Below, piece by piece: positions 1-6,552 of a stretch of 14,385 bases of DNA (positions are counted from its first letter, which is position 1; every line of letters begins with the position of its first letter). Where the stretch lies: the NCBI GenBank assembly GCA_035552275.1, contig DASZLR010000202.1, positions 1 to 14,385 on the forward strand, in the 5' to 3' direction. Source of the stretch: DASVLX01 sp035552275 (GTDB taxonomy: Bacteria > Actinomycetota > Actinomycetes > Mycobacteriales > Pseudonocardiaceae). The translations under genes were made by a program, and so were the position numbers. The notes below the pieces were generated by a model. It had not been told where the DNA came from. It was given only the letters and a program-made list of their open reading frames with translations, and ran no database searches.

Positions 1-41
1 ACCCCGAACGCGAACAGCACCATCATCCACAGTGGAATCAT
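1..41 (-). CDS. N-terminus of a membrane protein, cut by the window edge
   Basis: An ATG at 41-39 opens a frame that reads MIPLWMMVLFAFG and then runs off the left edge. The 13 visible residues are almost all hydrophobic, which fits a first transmembrane helix or a signal anchor. The ATG lies 4 bases after the GH18 stop codon, and a GGGGTGAG ribosome-binding sequence overlaps that stop, so this looks like the next gene of the same operon. Glycan operons usually contain a polymerase, flippase or acyltransferase, and one of these could be here, but 13 residues cannot show which. A small membrane peptide is equally possible. Confidence 0.55.
   Translation of the reverse strand, partial: MIPLWMMVLFAFG
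26..36. repeat. 11-bp palindrome TCCACAGTGGA
   Basis: This is a perfect odd-length palindrome (5-bp arms around one base) inside the left-edge coding sequence. The same TCCACWGTGGA pattern recurs perfectly at 10879-10889, with one-base variants at 2649-2659 and 7984-7994. It may be a dispersed genomic word; no function is shown here. Confidence 0.4.
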
Positions 42-45
42 CGGC

Positions 46-1137
46 TCACCCCGATCTTCCGGCGTTCCGCAGGGCTGCCCAGGTGCCGAAGTCCGCGTCG
101 CCATACATCCACAGGTAGACGCCGACTCCGGCCTGACGCGCGGCGGTCAGCTTGGCGGTGGAGCTGGCCGCGTCCTCGAACCACACCTCGTGGGTCTGGC
201 CGGCTCCGTCGAGGTAGCGAAACCACGGGGTCTGGCTCGGCTGGTCGACGGTCACCGCGACGTGCCCGGCGGTGGCCAGGCCGATGGCCCGCGCCCAGCT
301 GATCGGTGTGCCGTGACCGCCGATCCAGTCCATGCCGTACAGCGGAACACCGAGCACGATCTTGGCGGGTGGGACGCGGGTCACCGCGTACGCCAGCACC
401 GAGGTGACCCAGTCGACCGGCGCGACCGGCCCGGGCGGTGAGGACTCCCAGTGTTCGCCGTAGCCCATGACGCGCAGTTCGTCGGCGGACTGGCCGAGTC
501 CGATGTAGTCCTGGCCGACATCGCGCGGATCGTCGCCGTCGTCGCTGGTCTTGGCGAACACCGTCACCGACAGCGTGCGGTGCGCGGCGTGCAGGGCTTC
601 GCCGAGCTGGAACGCGAAACTGGTGAACGCGGCGCGGTCGCCGGCCGCGAGGTCCTCATAGTCGATGTCGATGCCGGTGAAGTCGTTCGCGTTGGCCAGC
701 GCGACGATGCCGCTGATCAGCTGGCTGGTCCGGGCGACGTCGTGCAGGATGCCCGCGATCGGCTGGTACGCGAACGCGCCGCCGGTGACGTTGGCGATGG
801 TCGGCACGATCGGCAGGCCGGCCCGCCGCAGCCGACTGAGGTCGGCGGCGACCGCGCCGGCCTGTGCCGCCGGATACTGCGGCACGATCGCGCCGTTGTC
901 CGCGATCCCGTACAGCCACGGCGATGCCTCGGTGATCTCGGACCGGTTGGCCAGCACGACGCCCGTGCCGGTGTCGAGATACCAGTACGGCAGCGACGCC
1001 ACCACCGCAGCCGACGCGGTCGACGCGGCCGGCGGCGGTTCCGGCCCCGGCCCCGGTGCCGCCGGGGCCATGGCAAGGGCCGGCGACGGGACCGCGATCA
1101 GCACCAGCGCGGCTCCGCATCCCAACGCCCGCCTCAT
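46..1137 (-). CDS. Secreted GH18-type glycoside hydrolase
   Basis: The 363-residue product starts with a typical signal peptide: MRRALG, a hydrophobic core, then an ALA cleavage site near residue 22. A Pro/Ala-rich linker (about 23-45) follows. The rest is a GH18 TIM barrel. Strand 4 carries the family signature GIDIDYED at 155-162, in which Glu161 is the expected acid catalyst. MGYGEHW (224-230) and the C-terminal LWMYGDADFG segment match strands lining the active site. The fold is closest to the YaaH/spore-germination branch of GH18, so the substrate may be a GlcNAc-containing glycan rather than chitin. Its ATG is 3 bases after the epimerase stop and has no strong ribosome-binding site, which suggests translational coupling. 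Within this operon it may trim or release the exported polysaccharide (inference). Family call is firm, substrate is not. Confidence 0.88.
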   Translation of the reverse strand: MRRALGCGAALVLIAVPSPALAMAPAAPGPGPEPPPAASTASAAVVASLPYWYLDTGTGVVLANRSEITEASPWLYGIADNGAIVPQYPAAQAGAVAADLSRLRRAGLPIVPTIANVTGGAFAYQPIAGILHDVARTSQLISGIVALANANDFTGIDIDYEDLAAGDRAAFTSFAFQLGEALHAAHRTLSVTVFAKTSDDGDDPRDVGQDYIGLGQSADELRVMGYGEHWESSPPGPVAPVDWVTSVLAYAVTRVPPAKIVLGVPLYGMDWIGGHGTPISWARAIGLATAGHVAVTVDQPSQTPWFRYLDGAGQTHEVWFEDAASSTAKLTAARQAGVGVYLWMYGDADFGTWAALRNAGRSG

Positions 1138-1140
1138 CGG

Positions 1141-2184
1141 CTACGCCGTCAGTGGTGTCGGCAGCGGCGTGCGCACCGCGGTTGGCTTGGCGGTCGACTC
1201 AGCGGTCGACCCATCGCTCGACCGGGCGGCGGTCTGGTCGGCGATCACTGAACGGAGGATCGCGTCCAGGTCGCGGCTGGCGCGGAAGCCGACCAGTTCC
1301 TTGGCCAGCGCGCAGTCCGGCACTCGCCGCTGCATGTCCTCGTAGCCGTCGCCGTAGGCCTGTTCGTACGACTGGTGGGTGATCTCGCTGGACGAGCCGG
1401 TGATCGCCCGCACCCGCCTGGCCAGCTCACCGATCGACACCTGCTCGGAGCTGCCGAGGTTCACCGCCCGGCCGAGCGCGGCGTCGGCGCCGATCAGCGC
1501 CGCCAGCGCGGGCACGACGTCCGCGACGTGGCAGAAACAGCGCACCTGCTCGCCAGTGCCGAACACGGTCAGCGGCTCACCAGCCAGAGCTTGGCCGACA
1601 AACCGCGGAATCACCATGCCGTAGCGGCCGGTCTGCCGGGGGCCAACGGTGTTGAACGGCCGCACGATCACCGCCCACAGGCCGCGTTCCCGCACATAGG
1701 CATGGGTCAGTGTCTCGTCCACCGCTTTGGCCTCGGCATAGGACCAGCGCGACTTCAGCGGCGAGCCGAGCACCCGGTCATCGCCCTCAGCCAGCCCGAT
1801 CGCGGTGTTCTTGCCGTAGACCTCGCTCGTGGACGTGACGAGCAGCCGTGCCCGGTGCCGACACGCCGCCTCGATCACGTGCTCGGTTCCGTGGATGTTG
1901 GTGCGCAGGCTGTCCAGCGTGCGGCCCTGGATCACGAACGCGCCGACCGCGGCAGCCAGGTGGAACACCGCGTCCGCGCCGGCGACCAGCCGGTCAACCA
2001 GGTCGCGGTCCAGGATGGAGCCACGGCGGAACGTCCACCGGGGGTGACGGTCCACTGTGCACAGATTGGCCGGCCGACCGGTGCTCAGATCGTCCAACCC
2101 GACAACCTCGTGCCCGTCGGCCAACAGCCGCTCCACCAGATGTGAGCCAATGAAGCCGGCCGCGCCGGTCACTACTGCCCTCAT
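1141..2184 (-). CDS. NAD-dependent nucleotide-sugar epimerase/dehydratase (extended SDR)
   Basis: This 347-residue cytoplasmic enzyme has an N-terminal Rossmann motif GAAGFIG (7-13), an STSEVYG segment (118-124), the catalytic Tyr149-x3-Lys153 pair (SYAEAK), and the substrate-side motif RPFNTVGPRQ (175-184), followed by TVFGTGEQVRCFCHVADVV. These mark an extended SDR acting on UDP- or GDP-sugars, such as a 4-epimerase, UDP-glucuronate decarboxylase or 4,6-dehydratase. The operon also makes a nucleotide-sugar uronate, so epimerising or decarboxylating that product is a reasonable guess. The C-terminal 25-30 residues are rich in Ser, Thr, Ala and Pro and look disordered. The ATG has a strong AAAGGAG ribosome-binding site at 8-base spacing and overlaps the stop of the upstream micro-ORF. 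Family call is sure; the reaction is open. Confidence 0.9.
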   Translation of the reverse strand: MRAVVTGAAGFIGSHLVERLLADGHEVVGLDDLSTGRPANLCTVDRHPRWTFRRGSILDRDLVDRLVAGADAVFHLAAAVGAFVIQGRTLDSLRTNIHGTEHVIEAACRHRARLLVTSTSEVYGKNTAIGLAEGDDRVLGSPLKSRWSYAEAKAVDETLTHAYVRERGLWAVIVRPFNTVGPRQTGRYGMVIPRFVGQALAGEPLTVFGTGEQVRCFCHVADVVPALAALIGADAALGRAVNLGSSEQVSIGELARRVRAITGSSSEITHQSYEQAYGDGYEDMQRRVPDCALAKELVGFRASRDLDAILRSVIADQTAARSSDGSTAESTAKPTAVRTPLPTPLTA

Positions 2185-2273
2185 GAGTCATACTCCTTTG
2201 CTACCACGGTTCCCATGAGGACCGCACCGGTTGTCCACAGCCCCCACGTTGTCCACAGGGCACGATTACTCAT
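2181..2273 (-). CDS. 30-residue membrane micro-ORF between GT4 and epimerase
   Basis: This short frame exactly fills the gap between two operon genes. Its ATG (2273-2271) overlaps the GT4 stop as ATGA, and its TGA (2183-2181) overlaps the epimerase ATG in the same way. A purine-rich GGGGAG ribosome-binding site lies 5 bases upstream of the start. The peptide begins MSNR, has a hydrophobic stretch from Ala5 to Ala25 containing LWTTWGLWTT and GAVLMGTVVA, and ends KEYDS. That is one transmembrane helix, with Arg4 before it and an acidic tail after it (N-in/C-out by the positive-inside rule). I know of no family for it. It could be a small membrane subunit for the phosphoglycosyltransferase/GT complex, or a leader frame whose translation couples GT4 to the epimerase. 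The double overlap and ribosome-binding site argue against chance. Confidence 0.68.
   Translation of the reverse strand: MSNRALWTTWGLWTTGAVLMGTVVAKEYDS
2193..2199 (-). promoter_or_regulatory. Ribosome-binding site of the epimerase gene
   Basis: AAAGGAG on the minus strand sits 8 bases before the ATG at 2184. It supports this start over the out-of-frame ATG at 2191. It lies inside the coding sequence of the micro-ORF. Confidence 0.75.
2231..2257 (+). repeat. Two perfect TTGTCCACA (DnaA-box-like) direct repeats
   Basis: TTGTCCACA occurs at 2231-2239 and again at 2249-2257 in the same orientation, 18 bp apart start to start. It equals the preferred DnaA box known from Streptomyces and mycobacteria. 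On the minus strand the repeats are also the codons for the duplicated Leu-Trp-Thr-Thr of the micro-ORF, so peptide constraint is an alternative explanation. A third match to the looser consensus (CTGTCCACA on the minus strand) lies at 2654-2662 inside the GT4 gene. The sequence match is certain; DnaA binding is inference. Confidence 0.5.
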
Positions 2274-3442
2274 TTCGTCTCCCCCCTCGCCGCCGATAGA
2301 CTGGCCCTGGGGAGCCCCCGGGTGGGTGGGGGTCTGCGTACGCGCGGGCGGCGTTGCCGACGGTCGGCCAGGCGGTCGTAGAGGTCGTCGATCGCGGCGG
2401 CGACGGCCGGCATGTCGTACCGTTGGCGGATTTCGGCGGGCGCGCCCGCACGCGGCCGGGGCCCACGAGCCAGTTCGGCGGCGATCTCAGTGCGCATTCC
2501 GGCGGCGTCGCCGGGTATCCGCCGGGCGAGGCCGGTCGATATCCCCTCCAGCGCCGGGCAGGCGGTGTACAGCGCGGGCAATCCGTTGGCCAGCGCCTCC
2601 AACACCGACAGCCCGAAGGTCTCCTGCGCCGACGAAGCCACAAACAAATCCATTGTGGACAGTATGGCGGCGACGTCGTGCCGTTCACCGGCGAACACCA
2701 CCCGGTCCGACACGCCGGCCGCCCGAGCCACCTCGGCCAACCGGGCACGCTCGGTTCCGTCGCCGACGATCAGCAGCCGCGCCCGGTCCAACAGCGGGGC
2801 GGTGGCCGTGACCACCAGGTCGAACCGCTTCATCGGATCGAGCCGGCCGAGCACGCCGATCAGGTGCTCATCCACGCCGATGCCGAGCTCACCGCGAATC
2901 CGTCGCCGGGCAGCGGGATCGAACGCGGTGCGCCCGAAGTCCAACCCGTTCGGGATCAGCACGATCTTGTCTGCCGGCACGCCCCAGCGCGCCAGCCGGT
3001 CCCGCACCGCCGGCGACACCGCGATGGTCGCGTCCGAGCACAGGTCCGTCGCCAGGTACAGCGCCCGGACGCCGAGCGACATCCGCCGCCGTTCCAGGTG
3101 CGTCTCGCCGATGGAATGCTCGGTGGTGACCACGATCGGCGTGCCGGCCAGCCGCGCCGCCAGCCGACCGTACACACAGGACCGATAGAGATGGGTGTGC
3201 ACGACGTCGTAGCCGCCGTCGCGGATCAGCGCGCGCAGCCGTAGCAGCGCGCCCAACTCGGTGTTGCGGGCCATGCCCAGGTCGCGGACGCGGACTCCGT
3301 CAGCGGTGATCATGTCGGCCACCGCGCCCGGGTTGTACAGCGTGACCACCTCGGCGTCGTGCCGGGTGTGCCGCAGAATCCAGCGGAGTTGCAGTTCAGC
3401 GCCGCCGACACCCAATCCGGTGATCACGTGCAACACTCTCAT
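2270..3442 (-). CDS. GT4-family (GT-B) glycosyltransferase
   Basis: The 390-residue product begins MRVLHVITGLGVGGAELQLR, the usual Gly-rich N-terminal loop of GT4 enzymes. VHTHLYRS (81-88) and TTEHSIGETH (107-116) are acceptor-domain loops. The nucleotide-sugar domain carries GVLGRLDPMKRFD (196-208), LLIVGDGTER (223-232) and the EX7E pair Glu274/Glu282 in ETFGLSVLEALANGLP. It is expected to transfer a sugar with retention of configuration to a lipid-linked intermediate on the inner face of the membrane, after the sugar transferase made by the gene just upstream. The open frame extends further upstream, but the ATG at 3442 is chosen because it gives the canonical N-terminus and an ATGA overlap with the previous stop. 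Sugar specificity cannot be read from sequence. Confidence 0.92.
   Translation of the reverse strand: MRVLHVITGLGVGGAELQLRWILRHTRHDAEVVTLYNPGAVADMITADGVRVRDLGMARNTELGALLRLRALIRDGGYDVVHTHLYRSCVYGRLAARLAGTPIVVTTEHSIGETHLERRRMSLGVRALYLATDLCSDATIAVSPAVRDRLARWGVPADKIVLIPNGLDFGRTAFDPAARRRIRGELGIGVDEHLIGVLGRLDPMKRFDLVVTATAPLLDRARLLIVGDGTERARLAEVARAAGVSDRVVFAGERHDVAAILSTMDLFVASSAQETFGLSVLEALANGLPALYTACPALEGISTGLARRIPGDAAGMRTEIAAELARGPRPRAGAPAEIRQRYDMPAVAAAIDDLYDRLADRRQRRPRVRRPPPTRGLPRASLSAARGETK
2279..2288 (-). promoter_or_regulatory. Ribosome-binding site of the micro-ORF
   Basis: The minus strand reads GAGGGGGGAG here, ending 5 bases before the micro-ORF ATG at 2273. It falls in the last codons of the GT4 gene. 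It is the main evidence besides the overlaps that the 30-codon frame is translated. Confidence 0.6.
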
Positions 3443-4056
3443 CGCCGCACCCCCAACACGATCAGCAGCATGATCCGCAGGGTGCGGGCCAGGATCACCA
3501 AGTCCAGCCACAGCGACCAGTGCTCGATGTACTGGTTGTCGAACTGGGCCCGCGCGACGATCGAGGTGTCGCCGTGCAGGCCGTGCACCTGGGCCCAACC
3601 GGTCATCCCGCCGCGCATCCGGTGCCGGTTGTCGTATCCGGGGATCTCCCGGCCGAACCGGTCCGCGAAATACGGCCGTTCCGGTCGCGGCCCGACCAAC
3701 GACATCTCGCCGCGCAGCACGTTCAGCAGTTGCGGCAGTTCATCCAGATGGGTGACGCGCAACCACCGGCCCAACCCGCCGCACCGGTCCGCCGGCACCG
3801 ACCATCGGGTGTTGGGGTCAGCGGGATCAGCTGAATCAACAGTGCGCAGCTTGACCATCGCGGCCACCCGGCCGCCGCCGGTCACCCGGTCCTGCCGGAA
3901 CAGCACCGGCCGACCCGCCGACAGCAGCACCGCGAGCGCGAGCAGGCCGAGCAGCGGGGACAACAGCACCAGCAGCAGCGAGCCGACCACAATGTCGAAC
4001 ACCCGCTTGCGCCGGGGATCCAGCACCCTCGCCGGTGCGACCAGCACGCCGTTCAT
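3439..4056 (-). CDS. Initiating sugar transferase (monotopic phosphoglycosyltransferase)
   Basis: This 205-residue protein is a compact bacterial sugar transferase. It should move a sugar phosphate from a UDP-sugar to undecaprenyl phosphate and so start the glycan repeat unit. KRVFD (17-21) leads into a hydrophobic segment with the Ser33-Pro34 break that makes the helix re-entrant. FRQDRV (53-58) follows, then the catalytic Asp105-Glu106 in LDELPQLLNVLRGEMSLVGP, then RPERPYF (124-130) and the C-terminal RHRMRGGMTGWAQVHG and DNQYIEHWSLWLDL motifs. It matches the short PglC-like form, without the four-helix N-terminal domain of WbaP-type enzymes. Its ATG overlaps the flavoprotein stop and its stop overlaps the GT4 ATG. 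The family is certain; the first sugar is unknown. Confidence 0.95.
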   Translation of the reverse strand: MNGVLVAPARVLDPRRKRVFDIVVGSLLLVLLSPLLGLLALAVLLSAGRPVLFRQDRVTGGGRVAAMVKLRTVDSADPADPNTRWSVPADRCGGLGRWLRVTHLDELPQLLNVLRGEMSLVGPRPERPYFADRFGREIPGYDNRHRMRGGMTGWAQVHGLHGDTSIVARAQFDNQYIEHWSLWLDLVILARTLRIMLLIVLGVRR

Positions 4057-5315
4057 CGGATCGCCCCGGCAAGCCGGTCGGCCAGCACCCGGGCGGTGAA
4101 CTCGGTCCCGTAGACGAACCGCATCACCGGCCCGAAGCTCGCCGCCACCGCCGGACCGACGAAGTACAGGCCCGGCGCGGAGGACTCAAAATCCCGGCCC
4201 ACCCTCGGTCCGCCGCCCAGCGTCCGGACCGACGCCCGCAGCGCGTCGTCTATAAAGGACAGTCGGCGGAGATCGGGCCGATAGCCGGTCGCGGCGATCA
4301 CGTGATCCGCGCACAGCTCACGCGTTCCGTCGGTGTGCGCGAGGGTGAGCGCGAGGCCGTCGCCGCGCGGCCGGGCGTGGGTGACGGTGTGGCCGGGCAG
4401 GGCCGGCACCTGGCTGTCGAACCGGGACCGCAGCCACCACGCCCCGGCCGGCCCCATCGCGGTGGCCGCCCGACGCGCCCTGGTCGACGGCGGCAGCCGC
4501 CGGAACCAGCGCGGCCGCTCCGCGTACAGCCAGGTGGACCAGCCCGAGCCGAGGCCGGATTCGGGTTCGCGCAGCCGCGCCCGCCAGCATCGCCGGTCCG
4601 GCAGCGGGTCGCCGTTCCAGCCCAGCCGCGCCGCCCTGGACACCAGCGTCACCGCCGATCCGGCCTCGGCGAGCAGCACCGCGGTCTCCAGCGCGGACTG
4701 CCCGCCGCCGACCACGATCACCCGCCGGTCGCGGAAAACACCCAGGTCAGCGTGACTGCCACTGTGCGTGCGGAGTCGGGCCGGCAGGGCCGCAAGCGTT
4801 TGCGGCAGGTAGCTGAAGTGCCCGAGACCGGTGGCGACCACCACCTGCCGGGCGAACACCGCCGTGCCGTCGGTCAGGGCGAGCCGATAGCCGCCGTCCG
4901 CGCGGCTGAGCCGGCGCACGTGCGCCTCGTGGACCTCCGGCGCACAGGCGCGCTGGAACCAGCGGCCGTAGTCGAGAAACGTGCGCACCGACACCGGCCG
5001 CCCGTAGTCGGCGTACTCGTGCCCGCTGGCGGCGCAGAACTCGGCGAGGGTTCGCCGTCCGTCCGGAGTGGACAGATTGGAGGCGAAACCCTGGGATTTC
5101 AGGAACATGCCGCGCGGCATGCCGGTTTCCCACAGCGCCATCGGGCGGCCGAACTGGCGAACCAGCACGCCTCGGTCGGCCAGGTGCGCGGCGACCGAGA
5201 GGCCGTACGGTCCGGCGCCGATGATGGCGACCTCGGTGCTGTCGACGATCCGCCCGGCTCGCCGGGCGTCGCCGTGCTCAGCGGACCGGAGGTCCCATCT
5301 AGCGAGGTCGGTCAT
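4053..5315 (-). CDS. FAD/NAD(P)-dependent oxidoreductase, N-hydroxylase/FMO-like
   Basis: The 420-residue product has two Rossmann sites: FAD-binding GAGPYG (33-38) and NAD(P)-binding VVGGGQSALE (201-210). The closing ATGY motif at 342-345 is typical of flavin monooxygenases and amino-acid N-hydroxylases. FLKSQGFASNLSTPDG (71-86) resembles the FAD-side loop of this group. The classical FMO fingerprint FxGxxxHxxxF is not evident. The open frame runs upstream to 6020, but that extension is the shadow of the ATP-grasp gene. The ATG at 5315 overlaps that gene's stop as ATGA and gives a normal N-terminus. Such an enzyme is not a standard glycan-assembly component. It may oxidise a precursor or decoration made with the ATP-grasp ligase (inference). 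Substrate and cofactor preference are open. Confidence 0.85.
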   Translation of the reverse strand: MTDLARWDLRSAEHGDARRAGRIVDSTEVAIIGAGPYGLSVAAHLADRGVLVRQFGRPMALWETGMPRGMFLKSQGFASNLSTPDGRRTLAEFCAASGHEYADYGRPVSVRTFLDYGRWFQRACAPEVHEAHVRRLSRADGGYRLALTDGTAVFARQVVVATGLGHFSYLPQTLAALPARLRTHSGSHADLGVFRDRRVIVVGGGQSALETAVLLAEAGSAVTLVSRAARLGWNGDPLPDRRCWRARLREPESGLGSGWSTWLYAERPRWFRRLPPSTRARRAATAMGPAGAWWLRSRFDSQVPALPGHTVTHARPRGDGLALTLAHTDGTRELCADHVIAATGYRPDLRRLSFIDDALRASVRTLGGGPRVGRDFESSAPGLYFVGPAVAASFGPVMRFVYGTEFTARVLADRLAGAIR

Positions 5316-6538
5316 ACGTTCGCTCCTCGACCGGACTGGTATCGGGGGGTCGGGATGGCCGGCGGCGAGCCGGTTCCGGTGAGCGGCCGGGTTGCCGCCC
5401 GCCAGGCCATCCGCAGGCACATCAACCCGAACGGGGCGAGGTCGTCCGGCGCGAACCAGGCGGTCTCGTCGCTGGGCCGCCAATGCCGCAGCGCCGCGAC
5501 CGGGGCATAGTTCTCCACGAAGAACCCGCGGCCGGGCACCGGATCGCCGAACGGCACCGGCTGTCCGGTCAGGTCCAGGTACGCGGCCCGGGCCACGTCG
5601 ATGCCGGCGGTGTCCCGGAACAGCCGGAACTGCGCGCCTAGCCGAGGATTGGCGTCCAGCAACAGGAATCGCCGCCGGCGGGCATCCCAGCGGAAGTCCA
5701 GGTCGACCACGCCTCGATAGGACAGCCGGGCCAGAAATCCGGTCGCTTCGGCGCGCAGGGCTGGATTGTCGGCCCAGCGGCCGAGGCTGGTCAGCCCCGC
5801 GCGCGACGGATAGGAACGCTGCTTGACGCCGGTGAACGCCGGCCGGCACACCGATTCGGCGTCGCAGTAGCCGTGGAAGAACCAGTCGCCATCCGGTCCG
5901 GCCGGCACGAACTCCTGAAGCAGCAAGGTGTTCCGCTCGCCGCATGCCCGCCAGGCGCGGTCCAGGCCGGCGCGGTCGGTGACGATCGAGGTGCTGGGCA
6001 GTCCGGGCACCCGCCGCCACGGCGTCGCCAGCTTGGCGACCAGCGGGAACCCGACCCGACCGGCGAACCGGGCCGCCTCAGCCGCCGAGGCCGGCGCCGC
6101 GCTGTCCGGACACGGCACGTCCAGGTCCCGGCACAGCTGATACAACGTGCTCTTGTCCGCCAGCCGGCGCGGCAGGCCCGGCGGCTGGTCCGGGAACAGG
6201 AACCAGCGGCGGAGATCGGCGCCGTGCTCGGCGAGGAAGATCGCGCCGGCGTCGTCGGTCGGGATCAGCACCGCCGGCCGGCCGATCCGCCGACCGATCT
6301 CGGCCAGCCCGTCCCGCAGCCGCCCGGTGTTCTCCAACTCAGGCCGCCACAGCCAGCGTCCGCGCAGGTAGCGCGAGTTCGCGGCCGGCGCCCAGGGGCT
6401 CTCCTGCACCCCGTACACCGGCACACCGAGCCGGCCGAGGCTGCGGATGATGCCCAGACCACCATGGTGCAGCACGTTCCGGTCCAGCTTCAGCACCAGC
6501 GCCGGGGTGTCCGACTGTCTGTCCAGCCGTATGTCCAC
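5312..6538 (-). CDS. ATP-grasp ligase of the carboxylate-amine ligase type
   Basis: The 408-residue protein has an N-terminal Rossmann-like domain (LGIIRSLGRLGVPVYGV), then DKSTLYQLCRDLDVPCP (about 128-144), then VGFPLVAKLATPWRR with the ATP-binding Lys near 169, a QEFVP hinge (208-212), and the metal-binding end DLDFRWD...FLLLDANPRLGAQFR (about 279-305), where Asp295 and Asn297 are the expected Mg ligands. These enzymes activate a carboxylate as acyl phosphate and join it to an amine or similar nucleophile. The operon supplies a uronic-acid sugar, so amidation of a glycan carboxylate is a fair hypothesis. The GTG at 6538 is chosen over the GTG at 6547 because GAGGAG at 6552-6547 is 8 bases away from it but overlaps the other. 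The stop overlaps the flavoprotein start. Confidence 0.85.
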   Translation of the reverse strand: MDIRLDRQSDTPALVLKLDRNVLHHGGLGIIRSLGRLGVPVYGVQESPWAPAANSRYLRGRWLWRPELENTGRLRDGLAEIGRRIGRPAVLIPTDDAGAIFLAEHGADLRRWFLFPDQPPGLPRRLADKSTLYQLCRDLDVPCPDSAAPASAAEAARFAGRVGFPLVAKLATPWRRVPGLPSTSIVTDRAGLDRAWRACGERNTLLLQEFVPAGPDGDWFFHGYCDAESVCRPAFTGVKQRSYPSRAGLTSLGRWADNPALRAEATGFLARLSYRGVVDLDFRWDARRRRFLLLDANPRLGAQFRLFRDTAGIDVARAAYLDLTGQPVPFGDPVPGRGFFVENYAPVAALRHWRPSDETAWFAPDDLAPFGLMCLRMAWRAATRPLTGTGSPPAIPTPRYQSGRGANV

Positions 6539-6546
6539 TGTATCCA

Positions 6547-6552
6547 CTCCTC
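6547..6552 (-). promoter_or_regulatory. Ribosome-binding site that decides the ATP-grasp start
   Basis: The minus strand reads GAGGAG, overlapping the stop of the sugar dehydrogenase gene (6553-6551). It is 8 bases from the GTG at 6538 and overlaps the upstream in-frame GTG at 6547, which favours 6538. Confidence 0.6.

Noticed and set aside
2231..2257. Chromosomal replication origin
   Set aside because: Only two strong DnaA-like boxes are present, there is no AT-rich unwinding region, and dnaA, dnaN or other origin genes are not nearby.
3443..3598. Upstream extension of the GT4 frame
   Set aside because: It overlaps the sugar transferase gene, reads as Arg/Ala/Pro-rich shadow sequence, and the ATG at 3442 gives the canonical GT4 N-terminus with an ATGA overlap.
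4035..5510. Long plus-strand open frame opposite the flavoprotein gene
   Set aside because: Composition is that of an antisense shadow; the minus-strand frame has clear FAD and NAD(P) motifs.
5316..6020. Upstream extension of the flavoprotein frame as a fusion protein
   Set aside because: The extra residues are a shadow of the ATP-grasp gene in another frame and contain no domain.
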